Shown: positions 7,186-15,505, counted from the first letter of the stretch. The stretch: DNA of 28,421 bases from Candidatus Dormiibacterota bacterium (GCA_003151665.1 PLYD01000081.1:1-28421), one strand, 5' to 3'. Numbers and translations: made by a program. The notes: generated from the sequence alone by a model not told the origin.

Positions 7186-8910
7186 ATGTCTGACCATCTG
7201 ATCAGCCCCTATGGCGGCACCCTCGTCGATCTGCTGGTTGACGAAGCACGCCAGCTGGAGCTGAAAGCGAAGTCACGCGATTGGCCGTCCTGGGACCTGA
7301 CCCAGCGGCAGCTATGCGACCTGGAGCTGCTGCTGACCGGCGCCTTCTCTCCTCTCAAAACCTTCATGAGCCGCCCCGACTACGAGACCGTGCGCGACGA
7401 CATGCGCATGACCGACGGCACCCTGTGGCCCATCCCCATCACGCTCGACATCTCTGCCGAAATCGCAGCGCAACTTGGCGAGGGTTCAAACCTTGCCCTG
7501 CGCGACCCCGAGGGCGTGGTGCTCGCCGTCGTCCGCGTCGCTTATGTCTGGCAGCCCGACCTGATGCTCGAGGCCGAAGCGGTCTACGGCACCGTCAACC
7601 GCGCCCACCCATCAGCGGCGATGCTCCTTGACAGCACTCGGCCCTATTACGTCGCCGGCGAGCTGGAGGGCCTGCAGGTCCCCGTCCACTACGACTATGG
7701 CGACCTGCGTCACACGCCGGCTGAGCTGCGCGCAAGTTTTCAGCAGCGCGGGTGGCGCCAGATCGTCGCCTTCCAAACTCGAAATCCACTCCATCGCGCC
7801 CATTTCGAACTCACGCTTCGCGCGGCGAAGCAGGTCGAGGCGAATCTACTCATCCATCCCGTCGTCGGCATGACGAAGCCGAGCGATGTCGACCACTACA
7901 CGCGAGTGCGCTGCTACCAGGCGATCATGCCGAGCTATCCGCCCGGGACCGCGATGCTCTCACTCCTTCCGCTCGCGATGCGCATGGGCGGTCCGCGCGA
8001 GGCCCTCCTCCACGCGATCATCCGTCGCAACCATGGCGTTACCCACCTCATCGTTGAGCGCGACCACGCAGGACCCGGAAAGGACTCGTTGGGACGGCCC
8101 TTTTATGGCCCTTACGAAGCACAGGAAATGGTCCGCCTACACGAAGATGAGCTCGGCGTCGAGATGGTGTCATTCCAAGAGATGGTTTACGTCGAGGATC
8201 GCGACACCTACATGCCAGATGACGAAGTCCCGAAGGGCGCGAAGGTCCTGTCGATATCCGGAACCGAGCAGCGACGCCGTCTCAACGAAGGGGCCGATCT
8301 ACCTTCGTGGTTCACACCGCCAGCTGTCGCGGCAGAGCTGCGACGCTCTTACCCTCCGCGTCAGAAGCAAGGCTTCACGCTGTTCTTCACGGGCCTTTCG
8401 GGCTCAGGCAAATCGACGATCGCCAACGTGGTTTTGGTGAAGCTGCTGGAGATCGGGGGGCGGCCGGTGACGCTGCTGGACGGAGACATCGTTCGGCGAC
8501 ACCTCTCCTCAGAGCTCGGCTTTTCCAAGGAGCACCGCGACCTCAACATTCGCCGCATCGGCTTTGTCGCCTCCGAGATCACCGGCAACGGCGGCATTGC
8601 GATCTGCGCGCCGATCGCGCCTTATGACTCAACGCGCAAAGAGGTGCGCCACATGGTCGAGCCGCGCGGAGGGTTCGTGCTGATTCACGTCGCGACGCCG
8701 ATCGAGGTGTGCGAGGAGCGCGACCGAAAGGGCCTCTACGCGAAGGCGCGGGCGGGCATCCTGAAAGAGTTCACCGGGGTCTCGGACCCATATGAAAAAC
8801 CGGCCGACGCCGACCTGGTCATCAACACCACGGACGTCACGCCGGCCGAGGCGGGCCAGCAGATTATTCTCCACCTGGAGGGCGAGGGTTACATCGGATC
8901 CTCGGTCTAG
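7186..8910 (+). CDS. Bifunctional sulfate adenylyltransferase / adenylylsulfate kinase
   Basis: This 574-residue fusion carries out both steps of sulfate activation: ATP plus sulfate to APS (ATP sulfurylase), then APS plus ATP to PAPS (APS kinase). Residues 1 to about 385 are a Sat/MET3-type ATP sulfurylase with the nucleotide-binding motif QTRNPLHRAHF at 197-207. It also has ALRDPEGV, and MRMGGPREALLHAIIRRNHG followed by VERDHAGPG. Residues about 395-574 are APS kinase with P-loop GLSGSGKST at 403-411, LDGDIVRRHLSSELGFSKEHRDLNIRRIG and CEERDRKGLYAKARAG. The kinase motifs look intact, so the domain is probably active rather than vestigial. The ATG at 7186 begins the usual SxLISPYGG N-terminus. 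No good ribosome site precedes it, though TAGTCT at 7171-7176 could be a -10 box for a nearly leaderless message. The product feeds assimilation to sulfide for the cysteine synthase encoded further on. Confidence 0.94.
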   Translation: MSDHLISPYGGTLVDLLVDEARQLELKAKSRDWPSWDLTQRQLCDLELLLTGAFSPLKTFMSRPDYETVRDDMRMTDGTLWPIPITLDISAEIAAQLGEGSNLALRDPEGVVLAVVRVAYVWQPDLMLEAEAVYGTVNRAHPSAAMLLDSTRPYYVAGELEGLQVPVHYDYGDLRHTPAELRASFQQRGWRQIVAFQTRNPLHRAHFELTLRAAKQVEANLLIHPVVGMTKPSDVDHYTRVRCYQAIMPSYPPGTAMLSLLPLAMRMGGPREALLHAIIRRNHGVTHLIVERDHAGPGKDSLGRPFYGPYEAQEMVRLHEDELGVEMVSFQEMVYVEDRDTYMPDDEVPKGAKVLSISGTEQRRRLNEGADLPSWFTPPAVAAELRRSYPPRQKQGFTLFFTGLSGSGKSTIANVVLVKLLEIGGRPVTLLDGDIVRRHLSSELGFSKEHRDLNIRRIGFVASEITGNGGIAICAPIAPYDSTRKEVRHMVEPRGGFVLIHVATPIEVCEERDRKGLYAKARAGILKEFTGVSDPYEKPADADLVINTTDVTPAEAGQQIILHLEGEGYIGSSV

Positions 8911-8920
8911 GGACCGGCGT

Positions 8921-9070
8921 CTATTCGGGTGACTTAGGCGGCGCCTCGGGTTGGCTGGTCGGCACCACGTGGTGCCGAAACTCGACGTTCGCGGCCGGCG
9001 AACCGCCAGACACCTTGACCTTCTTCTTCTTCTTGGCCTCGCGGCCCTGTTTGTCGCGTCCTTTACCCAT
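8921..9070 (-). CDS. Small lysine-rich hypothetical protein (49 aa)
   Basis: This short gene begins with an ATG at 9070 that overlaps the stop codon of the upstream ornithine cyclodeaminase homologue (ATGGGTAA, eight bases shared). It ends at TAG 8921-8923, ten bases from the convergent sulfate-activation gene. The protein starts MGKGRDKQGREAKKKKKVKV and continues with a neutral, proline-rich tail (VVPTSQPEAPPKSPE). No domain is recognised. The basic N-terminus suggests nucleic-acid or ribosome contact, but this is a guess. The tight overlap argues for real translation, by reinitiation. Part of the frame spans a 20-bp perfect palindrome. Confidence 0.5.
   Translation of the reverse strand: MGKGRDKQGREAKKKKKVKVSGGSPAANVEFRHHVVPTSQPEAPPKSPE
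8959..8978. repeat. 20-bp perfect palindrome
   Basis: TCGGCACCACGTGGTGCCGA reads the same on both strands over all 20 bases. It lies within the 3' half of the small lysine-rich gene, 49 bases past the stop of the convergent sulfate-activation gene. As RNA it could fold into an 8-bp stem (TCGGCACC/GGTGCCGA) with an ACGT loop, in transcripts from either strand. That would suit a bidirectional terminator, although no T-run follows. As DNA it could be a dimer-binding site. Confidence 0.6.
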
Positions 9071-10301
9071 GCGCTCCAGTTTCCATTACCAGGGCCAGTT
9101 CGCGCAAGAAGGATTCCACGTCGGTGACCAGACCGATGGACTGCCAGCTACCTCGGTCGGCCAGCTTCGTGACCACCGCGGGGTTGATGTCGACGCACAC
9201 CGTGCGTACGCCCGCCGGCAACATGTTGCCCGTCGCGATCGAGTGCAGCATCGTCGAAAGCATCAGCGCCATCCGAACCCCAGACAGCGACGCGCGCATT
9301 CGCTGCTGCGCCACGATCATGTCGGTGATGACGTCGGGCAGCGGCCCATCGTCGCGAACCGACCCTGCCAGGACGACATCCACCCCGTGCTCGATCGCCG
9401 ACTTCATCACACCAGACGTGAGCTGACCCGTCTCCACCATTTGCCGGAGTCCGCCCGCCGCGCGCACTCGGTTGATCGCACGCATGTGGTGCTCGTGGCC
9501 GTGCTCGGTGGCTGTGCCGGTCTCGATGTTGATGCCGAGCGCGGTGCCGAACAGTGCCGCCTCGACATCGTGCACGGCCAGCGCGTTGCCCGCAAACAGC
9601 ACCTGCACGAACCCGAGCTCGATCAGCTGGGACAGGTAGCGCCCGGCGCCCGTGTGCACGACGGCCGGGCCCGCGACGACGACGATACGGCCGCCTGACT
9701 GCTTGATCGCGCGCATCTCTTTCGCGATCTCTCCGATGAGCACCTTCTTCGGCTTTTCCGCCGACACCTCGCTGCCCATGAAGCTGAAAATCTCCGTCTG
9801 CCGCGAGCGCTCGAGCGGCGTGACGCGCACGCCCTTGTATCCAACGACGACATCCATCCCCGGCTTGGCGTCCTGGAACGGGATGCACCACGCACGCTGC
9901 GCCTTGCGGTCGACGGCGATCGCGGTATCCATCTCGATCTTCTCGACCGGCGCCCACCGGTCGCCGAGCAGCACCTCGGTCGGCAGGTTGCTCGTCGAGT
10001 AGAAGCCTTCCGGAAACACGCCCTCGACCGCAACTTTCTCGAGCTGGGCAGGTTCCTCAGCCTCCGCAGTCGCGCCAAGAGCCCGAGCGCGGCGGACGAT
10101 ACGGTCGAGCTGCTCTGCCGAGCTTGCGATGATCTCCATGCGGCACAGCGACGTGTCCGTCTTGTGCTGCCCGACCTTGAGCTCCTCGATGGTGAAGTTG
10201 CCGCCCTCGTCCATGACGAGGTCCATAACCTGCGGCAGCATCATCGAGTCGATGATGTGGCCGGCCAGCACCAGGCGAGCGGTGTGGCGCCCCTCGGTCA
10301 C
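9063..10301 (-). CDS. TIGR00300/LOR-SDH family protein, archaeal-type ornithine cyclodeaminase homologue
   Basis: This 412-residue protein belongs to the LOR/SDH-domain family (TIGR00300). Characterised members include archaeal ornithine cyclodeaminase (ornithine to proline plus ammonia) and the C-terminal half of cyanobacterial ArgZ/AgrE. The N-terminal domain begins LVLAGHIIDSMMLPQVMDLVMDEGGNFTIEELKVG, the family's usual opening. The C-terminal Rossmann-like half includes GGRIVVVAGPAVVHTGAG, VLFAGNALAVHDVEAALFGTALG and TATEHGHEHHMRAINRVRAAGG. The arginine dihydrolase domain of cyanobacterial ArgZ is absent. The GTG at 10301 forms a GTGA overlap with the pyrF stop; upstream codons in this frame are out-of-frame pyrF sequence. 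It lies between pyrF and a 49-residue basic protein. The family is clear, but the substrate in this organism is inferred. Confidence 0.8.
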   Translation of the reverse strand: MTEGRHTARLVLAGHIIDSMMLPQVMDLVMDEGGNFTIEELKVGQHKTDTSLCRMEIIASSAEQLDRIVRRARALGATAEAEEPAQLEKVAVEGVFPEGFYSTSNLPTEVLLGDRWAPVEKIEMDTAIAVDRKAQRAWCIPFQDAKPGMDVVVGYKGVRVTPLERSRQTEIFSFMGSEVSAEKPKKVLIGEIAKEMRAIKQSGGRIVVVAGPAVVHTGAGRYLSQLIELGFVQVLFAGNALAVHDVEAALFGTALGINIETGTATEHGHEHHMRAINRVRAAGGLRQMVETGQLTSGVMKSAIEHGVDVVLAGSVRDDGPLPDVITDMIVAQQRMRASLSGVRMALMLSTMLHSIATGNMLPAGVRTVCVDINPAVVTKLADRGSWQSIGLVTDVESFLRELALVMETGAHG

Positions 10302-11077
10302 GCCACCGCTCCCACTATCGCGTTCATCTCCGCCTTCATCGCGGCAGCGGCGCGCGCTGGGTTGTCGGCGTACAGGATGCTGCGGCTCGACGAGACCAGA
10401 CACGAGGCGGGGTCGCCATTCCACGCGGCGCGCACGGAACCTTCAAGATCACCACCTTGCGCTCCAACTCCTGGGATCAGGAATGGCAGGTCGGTTGCCG
10501 CGCGCAGCTCGGCGACCTGCTCGGGTGCTGTCGCCCCAACCACGAGGCCGACGTTGCCATGCACGTTCAGCGACTCGGCCAGGGCTGCGACGTGTAGGTA
10601 GAGCGGCTTGCCCTCCGCTTGAAGGTGCTGGAGGTTGGAAGCGCCCGGGTTTGACGTACGGCAGAGGATGTATACGCCTCGATCGCTGTATCGCGTGAAC
10701 TCCTCGATCGAATCCGCTCCAAGGTAGGGGTTCACCGTTGCCGCATCCATCGCCATCGTCGCGAAGGCGGCGGTCGCATAGGCGCGCATGGTGTTGCCCA
10801 TGTCGCCACGTTTGGCGTCGAAGAGGAACGGAGTGGTCGGCGCCTCGTCCCGCAGCTCCAGCAGCGCCTTCCAACCGTCGGGGCCGTACTGCTCCCAGAA
10901 CGCGCTGTTCGGCTTGAAGCAGCAGGCGTGCTCCTGCGTCTGGCGCACGATGCCACGGCAGTGGCGCAGCGCGCCTGCGGCGCCGCCCTCGATGCGCTCC
11001 GGATCGGGATCCAGGCCCACGCATAGAAGCGTGTGGCGCTCTTTGGAGAGCGCGCGGAGTCGTTCGAAGTAGCTCAC
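10298..11077 (-). CDS. pyrF: Orotidine-5'-phosphate decarboxylase
   Basis: This 259-residue enzyme catalyses the last step of UMP synthesis, decarboxylating orotidine monophosphate to UMP. It is of the longer bacterial class (subfamily 2). CVGLDPDPERI lies near residue 20 and the substrate region CFKPNSAFWEQYGPDGW near 53. The catalytic DAKRGD has D87, K89 and D92, followed by MGNT. The C-terminal phosphate loop reads LPFLIPGVGAQGGD with SSSRSILYA. I chose the GTG at 11077 because it opens the usual SYFERLRAL N-terminus; the frame stays open far upstream only as a shadow of the divergent nadE. The stop overlaps the GTG of the ornithine cyclodeaminase homologue by four bases. Confidence 0.93.
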   Translation of the reverse strand: MSYFERLRALSKERHTLLCVGLDPDPERIEGGAAGALRHCRGIVRQTQEHACCFKPNSAFWEQYGPDGWKALLELRDEAPTTPFLFDAKRGDMGNTMRAYATAAFATMAMDAATVNPYLGADSIEEFTRYSDRGVYILCRTSNPGASNLQHLQAEGKPLYLHVAALAESLNVHGNVGLVVGATAPEQVAELRAATDLPFLIPGVGAQGGDLEGSVRAAWNGDPASCLVSSSRSILYADNPARAAAAMKAEMNAIVGAVA

Positions 11078-11119
11078 CGGAACCAATCCTAGTTGGGTGG
11101 GCGGTCCAGAATTGATCTT

Positions 11120-12865
11120 GTGGACCAGGTCGTGCGAATCGCACTTGCTCAGATCAACCCGGTCGTCGGGGACCTTTGGAGTAACTCGCGACTCATCGTC
11201 GAGTGGATCGGGCGCGCCCGCGACCAGGGCGCCGACATCGTGCTGTTCCCCGAGCTGGCGCTCACCGGCTACCCGCCCGAGGACCTCGTTCTCAAGCCCG
11301 CCTTCGTCCGCGACAACCTGAGGCAGCTCAACGAGGTGGTCGCGGCGACCAAGGGCATCTCCGCGGTGGTCGGTTTCGTGGACGAGGAGGGCGACCTCTT
11401 CAACGCCGCGGCCTTCATCCACGACGGCGAGCTCAAGGCCGTCTATCACAAGGTGTTCCTCCCCAACTACGGCGTCTTCGACGAGCAGCGCTACTTCACG
11501 CCGGGCCACCGCTGCCCCATCTTCCAGCTGGGCGGAGTGCGCATCGGCGTGTCTGTGTGCGAGGACTGCTGGTACCCCGCGGGTCCCATGGCTTGGGAGG
11601 CACAGCACGGCGCCGAGCTGCTGCTCAATATCAACGGCTCGCCATATCACGAGGGCAAGCGCGTGACGCGCGAGGAGATGATCGCCGGCCGCGCCGCCGA
11701 CTACGGCGCCTACATCGCGTGGGTGAACACAGTCGGTGGGCAGGACGAGCTCGTCTTCGACGGCAACAGCGCGATCTTCGGACCGAACGGCGACGTGCTG
11801 GCTCGCGCCCCGTCGTTCCAGGAGCACCTGTTGGTAGCTGACATCAACCTCGGCACGGTTCCATTCCACAGGCCGCACGAAAGCATCCGCCGCGAAGCTG
11901 AGGGCGCTGAACGGCTCGAGCTCCTCGTGACGGAGATCGACCTGAAAGCCCTTGCGGGCCAGGAGAAGCCACGCCTCTCACGCACTGCGGTTAACCCGCT
12001 CGAAGGTACCGCCGAGGTCTACGCCGCGGTCGTCCTCGGCACCCACGACTACGTCAGCAAGCAGGACTTCAAGAAGGTGGTGATCGGGCTCTCCGGCGGC
12101 GTCGACTCCGCCCTCACCGCGGCCATCGCCTCCGATGCGCTCGGCCCGGAGAACGTGATCGGTGTGCGCATGCCCTCGCGCTTCACCTCACCCGAGAGCC
12201 TCGAGGACGCCGGCCTCGTGGCCGAAGCCCTCGGGATCCAGCTCCTCGATTTTCCAATCGAGCCGGCGCACAAGGCGTTCGAGGAGATCCTCGCCGGCGC
12301 GTTTCGCGGCACCAGGCCGGGCGTGGCGGAAGAGAACATCCAGCCGCGAATCCGCAGCACCATCCTGCACGCCCTGTCGAACAAGTTCGGCTACATCGTG
12401 CTGACCACCGGCAACAAGTCCGAGCTCGCCACGGGCTACGGCACGCTGTACGGCGACATGGCCGGCGGCTTTGCCGTCCTCAAGGACATCACCAAAACCA
12501 TGGTCTACGAGCTGTGCCACTACCGGAACTCGATCAGCTCTGCCATTCCAGAAAGAGTCATCACTAAGCCACCGACCGCCGAGCTCAAGCCCGACCAGAA
12601 GGACTCGGACAGTCTGCCTCCTTATGACGAGCTCGACCCCATCCTCCGCGGCTACGTCGAGCAGGATCTGGGGCCGGAAGAGCTCGTGGCGGCAGGCAAC
12701 CGCCCGGAGGTCGTGGCCCGCGTCATCCAGCTCGTCGACCGCAGCGAGTACAAGCGCCGGCAGTATCCCCCTGGCGTCAAGATCACGCCACGCGCTTTCG
12801 GCCGCGACCGGCGCATGCCGATCGTCAACCGGTACGTCCCCAACGGTGCTCGCCCCGCGCCTTAA
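11120..12865 (+). CDS. nadE: Glutamine-dependent NAD+ synthetase
   Basis: This enzyme of about 581 residues converts nicotinic acid adenine dinucleotide to NAD+, using ammonia released from glutamine by its own nitrilase domain. The N-terminal domain has the Glu-Lys-Cys triad at E45 (FPEL), K111 (YHKVFLPNYGVFDE) and C147 (SVCEDCWYP). The C-terminal synthetase has the ATP pyrophosphatase loop SGGVDS near 325-330, TTGNKSELATGYGTLYGDMAGG, and KPPTAELKPDQKDSDSLPPYDELDPIL. Start choice is uncertain. GTG at 11120 and GTG at 11132 (giving the usual RIALAQINP opening) are both plausible, and a TTG lies at 11093; none has a strong ribosome site. It is divergent from pyrF and precedes the pyruvate dehydrogenase operon with a 51-base gap. 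Confidence 0.94.
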   Translation: MDQVVRIALAQINPVVGDLWSNSRLIVEWIGRARDQGADIVLFPELALTGYPPEDLVLKPAFVRDNLRQLNEVVAATKGISAVVGFVDEEGDLFNAAAFIHDGELKAVYHKVFLPNYGVFDEQRYFTPGHRCPIFQLGGVRIGVSVCEDCWYPAGPMAWEAQHGAELLLNINGSPYHEGKRVTREEMIAGRAADYGAYIAWVNTVGGQDELVFDGNSAIFGPNGDVLARAPSFQEHLLVADINLGTVPFHRPHESIRREAEGAERLELLVTEIDLKALAGQEKPRLSRTAVNPLEGTAEVYAAVVLGTHDYVSKQDFKKVVIGLSGGVDSALTAAIASDALGPENVIGVRMPSRFTSPESLEDAGLVAEALGIQLLDFPIEPAHKAFEEILAGAFRGTRPGVAEENIQPRIRSTILHALSNKFGYIVLTTGNKSELATGYGTLYGDMAGGFAVLKDITKTMVYELCHYRNSISSAIPERVITKPPTAELKPDQKDSDSLPPYDELDPILRGYVEQDLGPEELVAAGNRPEVVARVIQLVDRSEYKRRQYPPGVKITPRAFGRDRRMPIVNRYVPNGARPAP

Positions 12866-12878
12866 CCAGACGCCCCGG

Positions 12879-12911
12879 CATAATAATTCTCGATATCTCG
12901 TATAGAAGGAG
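12879..12911 (+). promoter_or_regulatory. AT-rich leader of the pyruvate dehydrogenase operon with -10-like box and strong ribosome site
   Basis: The 51 bases between nadE and the E3-E1alpha gene include an AT-rich island unlike the surrounding DNA. CATAAT at 12879-12884 matches the -10 consensus at five of six positions, but no convincing -35 box lies at the right distance. AGAAGGAG at 12904-12911 is a near-ideal ribosome site five bases before the ATG at 12917 and fixes that start. A separate promoter for the operon is plausible but unproven. Confidence 0.35.
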
Positions 12912-12916
12912 CCTAT

Positions 12917-15505
12917 ATGGCTGACTCGTTTGATGTCGTGATCGTGGGTGGCGGGCCCGGCGGCTACGTCGCCGCTCTTCGGGCCGCCCAGCTTGGCGCC
13001 AAGACGGCGATCATCGAAAAGGACCGCATGGGCGGCACCTGCCTGGTGCGCGGCTGCATCCCGACCAAGGCACTCCTCCAGTCGTCCGAGCTGTACAGCC
13101 TGGCCAAGGGTGGCGCCGAGTTCGGCCTCGTGAGCGACTCCCTCACTTTCGACTTGACGGTCGCTCAGAAAAGGAAGACCGCGGTCGTCGACCAGCTCGT
13201 GAAGGGTGTCGAGGGCCTGCTGAAAGCGGGCGGCGTCACCACTATTCGCGGCGCTGGACGGCTCGGCGGCGATGGCACAGTAAAGGTCGGCAACAACGTC
13301 ATCACCGCCAAGGACATCGTGATCGCCACCGGCTCGGCCATCTCGCGCATCCCGCTGAAGGGCGTCGAGCTCACCATCGACTCCGACCAGATCCTCGAGC
13401 TGAAGGACGTGCCGAAGCGGCTCGCGGTGATCGGCGGAGGCGTGGTCGGCATGGAGTTCGCCGCGATGTTCGCCGCTCTGGGCAGCAAGGTCACCGTGCT
13501 GGAGATGCTGCCGCAGATCCTCCCGATGGTCGACGCGGACCTCGTCAGCGTCTATACGAAGCACCTCGCGGGCATTGGCGGCGCGATTCACACCAACAGC
13601 AAGGTCGCCGAGGTCGTCAAGGCCAAGGGCGGCTTGCAGGTGCGATTCTCCGAGGGCGGCGAAGGCGGCGCGGTCGATGCCGACCAGGTGCTGCTCGCAG
13701 TCGGCCGCTCTCCTTATACCGAGGGCCTCGGTGCTGAGGAGGCCGGCGTGAAGCTGGAGCGCGGCCGCGTCGTCATCGATGAGCACCTGCGCACCACGGC
13801 CCAGGGCGTGTGGGCGATAGGCGACGTCATCGGCGGCATCATGCTGGCCCACATCGCGTCGTACGAGGGCATCTGCGCGGTCGAGAACATCGCAGGCAAT
13901 GGAAACCGGACGCCGGACTACCACGCTGCACCGAACTGCATCTACACCGACCCCGAGATCGCGCACGTCGGTCTCGGCGAGAAGGAGGCGAAGGAGAAAG
14001 GCCTCGACGTCAAGATCGGCAGGTTCCCGTTCGCAGCATCGGGTCGTGCCCTGACGCTTGGACAGTCGGAGGGTTTCGTCAAGGTCATCGCGGAGGCGGG
14101 CTCGGGCAAGATCCTCGGCGCGCACATCATCGGGCCGCGCGCCACCGACCTCATAGCGGAGGCGACGCTCGCCATCCAGAACGAGCTCACCATGGAGCAG
14201 CTCGACCTCACGATCCACGCGCACCCCACGCTCCCCGAGTCGCTGATGGAAGCGGCGCTGGCAGCGCAGGGTCGGGCGATCCATATCCCCAACCGTCGTG
14301 CCGGCACCGCGTCCCCTCCGGCCGCTCCGGCCACCTCCCCGGCAAGCGGGGCGGACAGACCAGCCCCCGAGACGTCAGCGGCGGTCGCCGCAACCTCGAA
14401 AGCTGCACCGGTTCAAAATCGTGAGAAGCAGATGGTCGCTTCGGTCAAACCCCCAACCGCTCCCCCGCACCCCACCAAGGTCACGCCCAAAATGCTCGAG
14501 CTCACGAAGGAGAATCGAGACTTCCTCCTCAAGCTCCACCGCCAGATGCAGTTCATCCGACGCTTCGAGGAGCGAACCCAGGAGCAGTACACCAAGGCGA
14601 AGATCGGCGGCTACTGCCACCTCAACATCGGCGAGGAGGCGACGGTGGTCGGCGGCATCCTGCCCCTCCAGCTCACCGACTACATCTTCACGAGCTACCG
14701 CGAGCACGGCCACGCGATCGCCCGCGGCATCAACCCCAAGGCCGTGATGGCGGAGCTCTTCGGCAAGGAGACCGGCAGCTCGCACGGCCGCGGCGGCTCG
14801 ATGCACATGTTCGACTCCGACCTACGCTTCATGGGCGGGTACGGCATCGTCGGCGGCCACCTCCCCCTGGCCACTGGGGGCGGTTGGGCGGTCCGATATA
14901 AGAAGGAGAAGGACGTCGTCTTCTGCATGTTCGGCGACGGCGCCACGAACATCGGCGCCTTCCACGAGTCCCTCAACTTCTCCAAGGTCTTCAAGCTGCC
15001 GGTGGTCTGGTTCTGCGTGAACAACAGGTACGGCATGGGCACTCCAGTCGAGGCCGCCTCCGCAGTCGCGGACATCTACAAGAAGGCGTGTGCGTACGAC
15101 ATGGAGTCAATCCAGATCGACGGCATGAACGTCCGCGAGGTGCTGCTAAAGACGAGCGAGATCGTCGAGAAGACGCGGGCCGACTCCGAGCCTCGCTTCA
15201 TCGAAGCCCTGTGCTACCGCTTCAAGGGCCATTCCGTCGTCGACCCCGACAAATACCGCTCGACCGAGGACAAGGAGAAGTTCCGCAAGGCCGACCCGAT
15301 CGTCGCGTTCGAGCACGAACTGGAAAAGGCGAAGCTGGCCGACGAGGAGTACTTCAAGAAAGTCCGCATGGAAGTGGATGCCGAGGTCCAGGACATCATC
15401 AAGTACGCGGACGAGAGCCCGGAGCCGAAGGTCGAAGACCTCTATAAATACGTATACGCCGACGAGTGGGAGGAGCGACCGGAGCTCCATGGAGATCCGT
15501 TGTAA
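12917..15505 (+). CDS. Fused dihydrolipoamide dehydrogenase (E3) - pyruvate dehydrogenase E1 alpha subunit
   Basis: This single 862-residue frame joins two normally separate subunits of the pyruvate dehydrogenase complex. Residues 1 to about 460 are a complete E3. They have the FAD dinucleotide fold VVIVGGGPGGYVAAL at 7-21, the redox disulfide C42/C47 in GGTCLVRGCIPTK, the NAD fold VIGGGVVGMEFA, the second FAD motif GVWAIGDVIGG, and the C-terminal catalytic HAHPTLPES. About 70 residues of Ala/Pro/Ser/Thr-rich linker follow, similar in composition to the linkers of E2. Residues from about 530 are a complete E1 alpha: YREHGHAIARG, SSHGRGGSMHMF, the thiamine diphosphate motif GDGATNIGAF...NN starting at residue 673, and the phosphorylation-loop-like RFKGHSVVDPDKYR. 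Both halves look full length and intact. An in-frame ATG at 14432 (Met506, in the linker) could also start a free E1 alpha. The stop overlaps the ATG of E1 beta by one base (TAATG). Confidence 0.9.
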   Translation: MADSFDVVIVGGGPGGYVAALRAAQLGAKTAIIEKDRMGGTCLVRGCIPTKALLQSSELYSLAKGGAEFGLVSDSLTFDLTVAQKRKTAVVDQLVKGVEGLLKAGGVTTIRGAGRLGGDGTVKVGNNVITAKDIVIATGSAISRIPLKGVELTIDSDQILELKDVPKRLAVIGGGVVGMEFAAMFAALGSKVTVLEMLPQILPMVDADLVSVYTKHLAGIGGAIHTNSKVAEVVKAKGGLQVRFSEGGEGGAVDADQVLLAVGRSPYTEGLGAEEAGVKLERGRVVIDEHLRTTAQGVWAIGDVIGGIMLAHIASYEGICAVENIAGNGNRTPDYHAAPNCIYTDPEIAHVGLGEKEAKEKGLDVKIGRFPFAASGRALTLGQSEGFVKVIAEAGSGKILGAHIIGPRATDLIAEATLAIQNELTMEQLDLTIHAHPTLPESLMEAALAAQGRAIHIPNRRAGTASPPAAPATSPASGADRPAPETSAAVAATSKAAPVQNREKQMVASVKPPTAPPHPTKVTPKMLELTKENRDFLLKLHRQMQFIRRFEERTQEQYTKAKIGGYCHLNIGEEATVVGGILPLQLTDYIFTSYREHGHAIARGINPKAVMAELFGKETGSSHGRGGSMHMFDSDLRFMGGYGIVGGHLPLATGGGWAVRYKKEKDVVFCMFGDGATNIGAFHESLNFSKVFKLPVVWFCVNNRYGMGTPVEAASAVADIYKKACAYDMESIQIDGMNVREVLLKTSEIVEKTRADSEPRFIEALCYRFKGHSVVDPDKYRSTEDKEKFRKADPIVAFEHELEKAKLADEEYFKKVRMEVDAEVQDIIKYADESPEPKVEDLYKYVYADEWEERPELHGDPL

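Noticed and set aside
12188..14284. 698-codon open frame on the minus strand
   Set aside because: It lies opposite nadE and the E3 module and reads as Asp/Arg/Val-rich repeats with no domain. High GC content keeps antisense frames open, and the plus-strand proteins are unmistakable.
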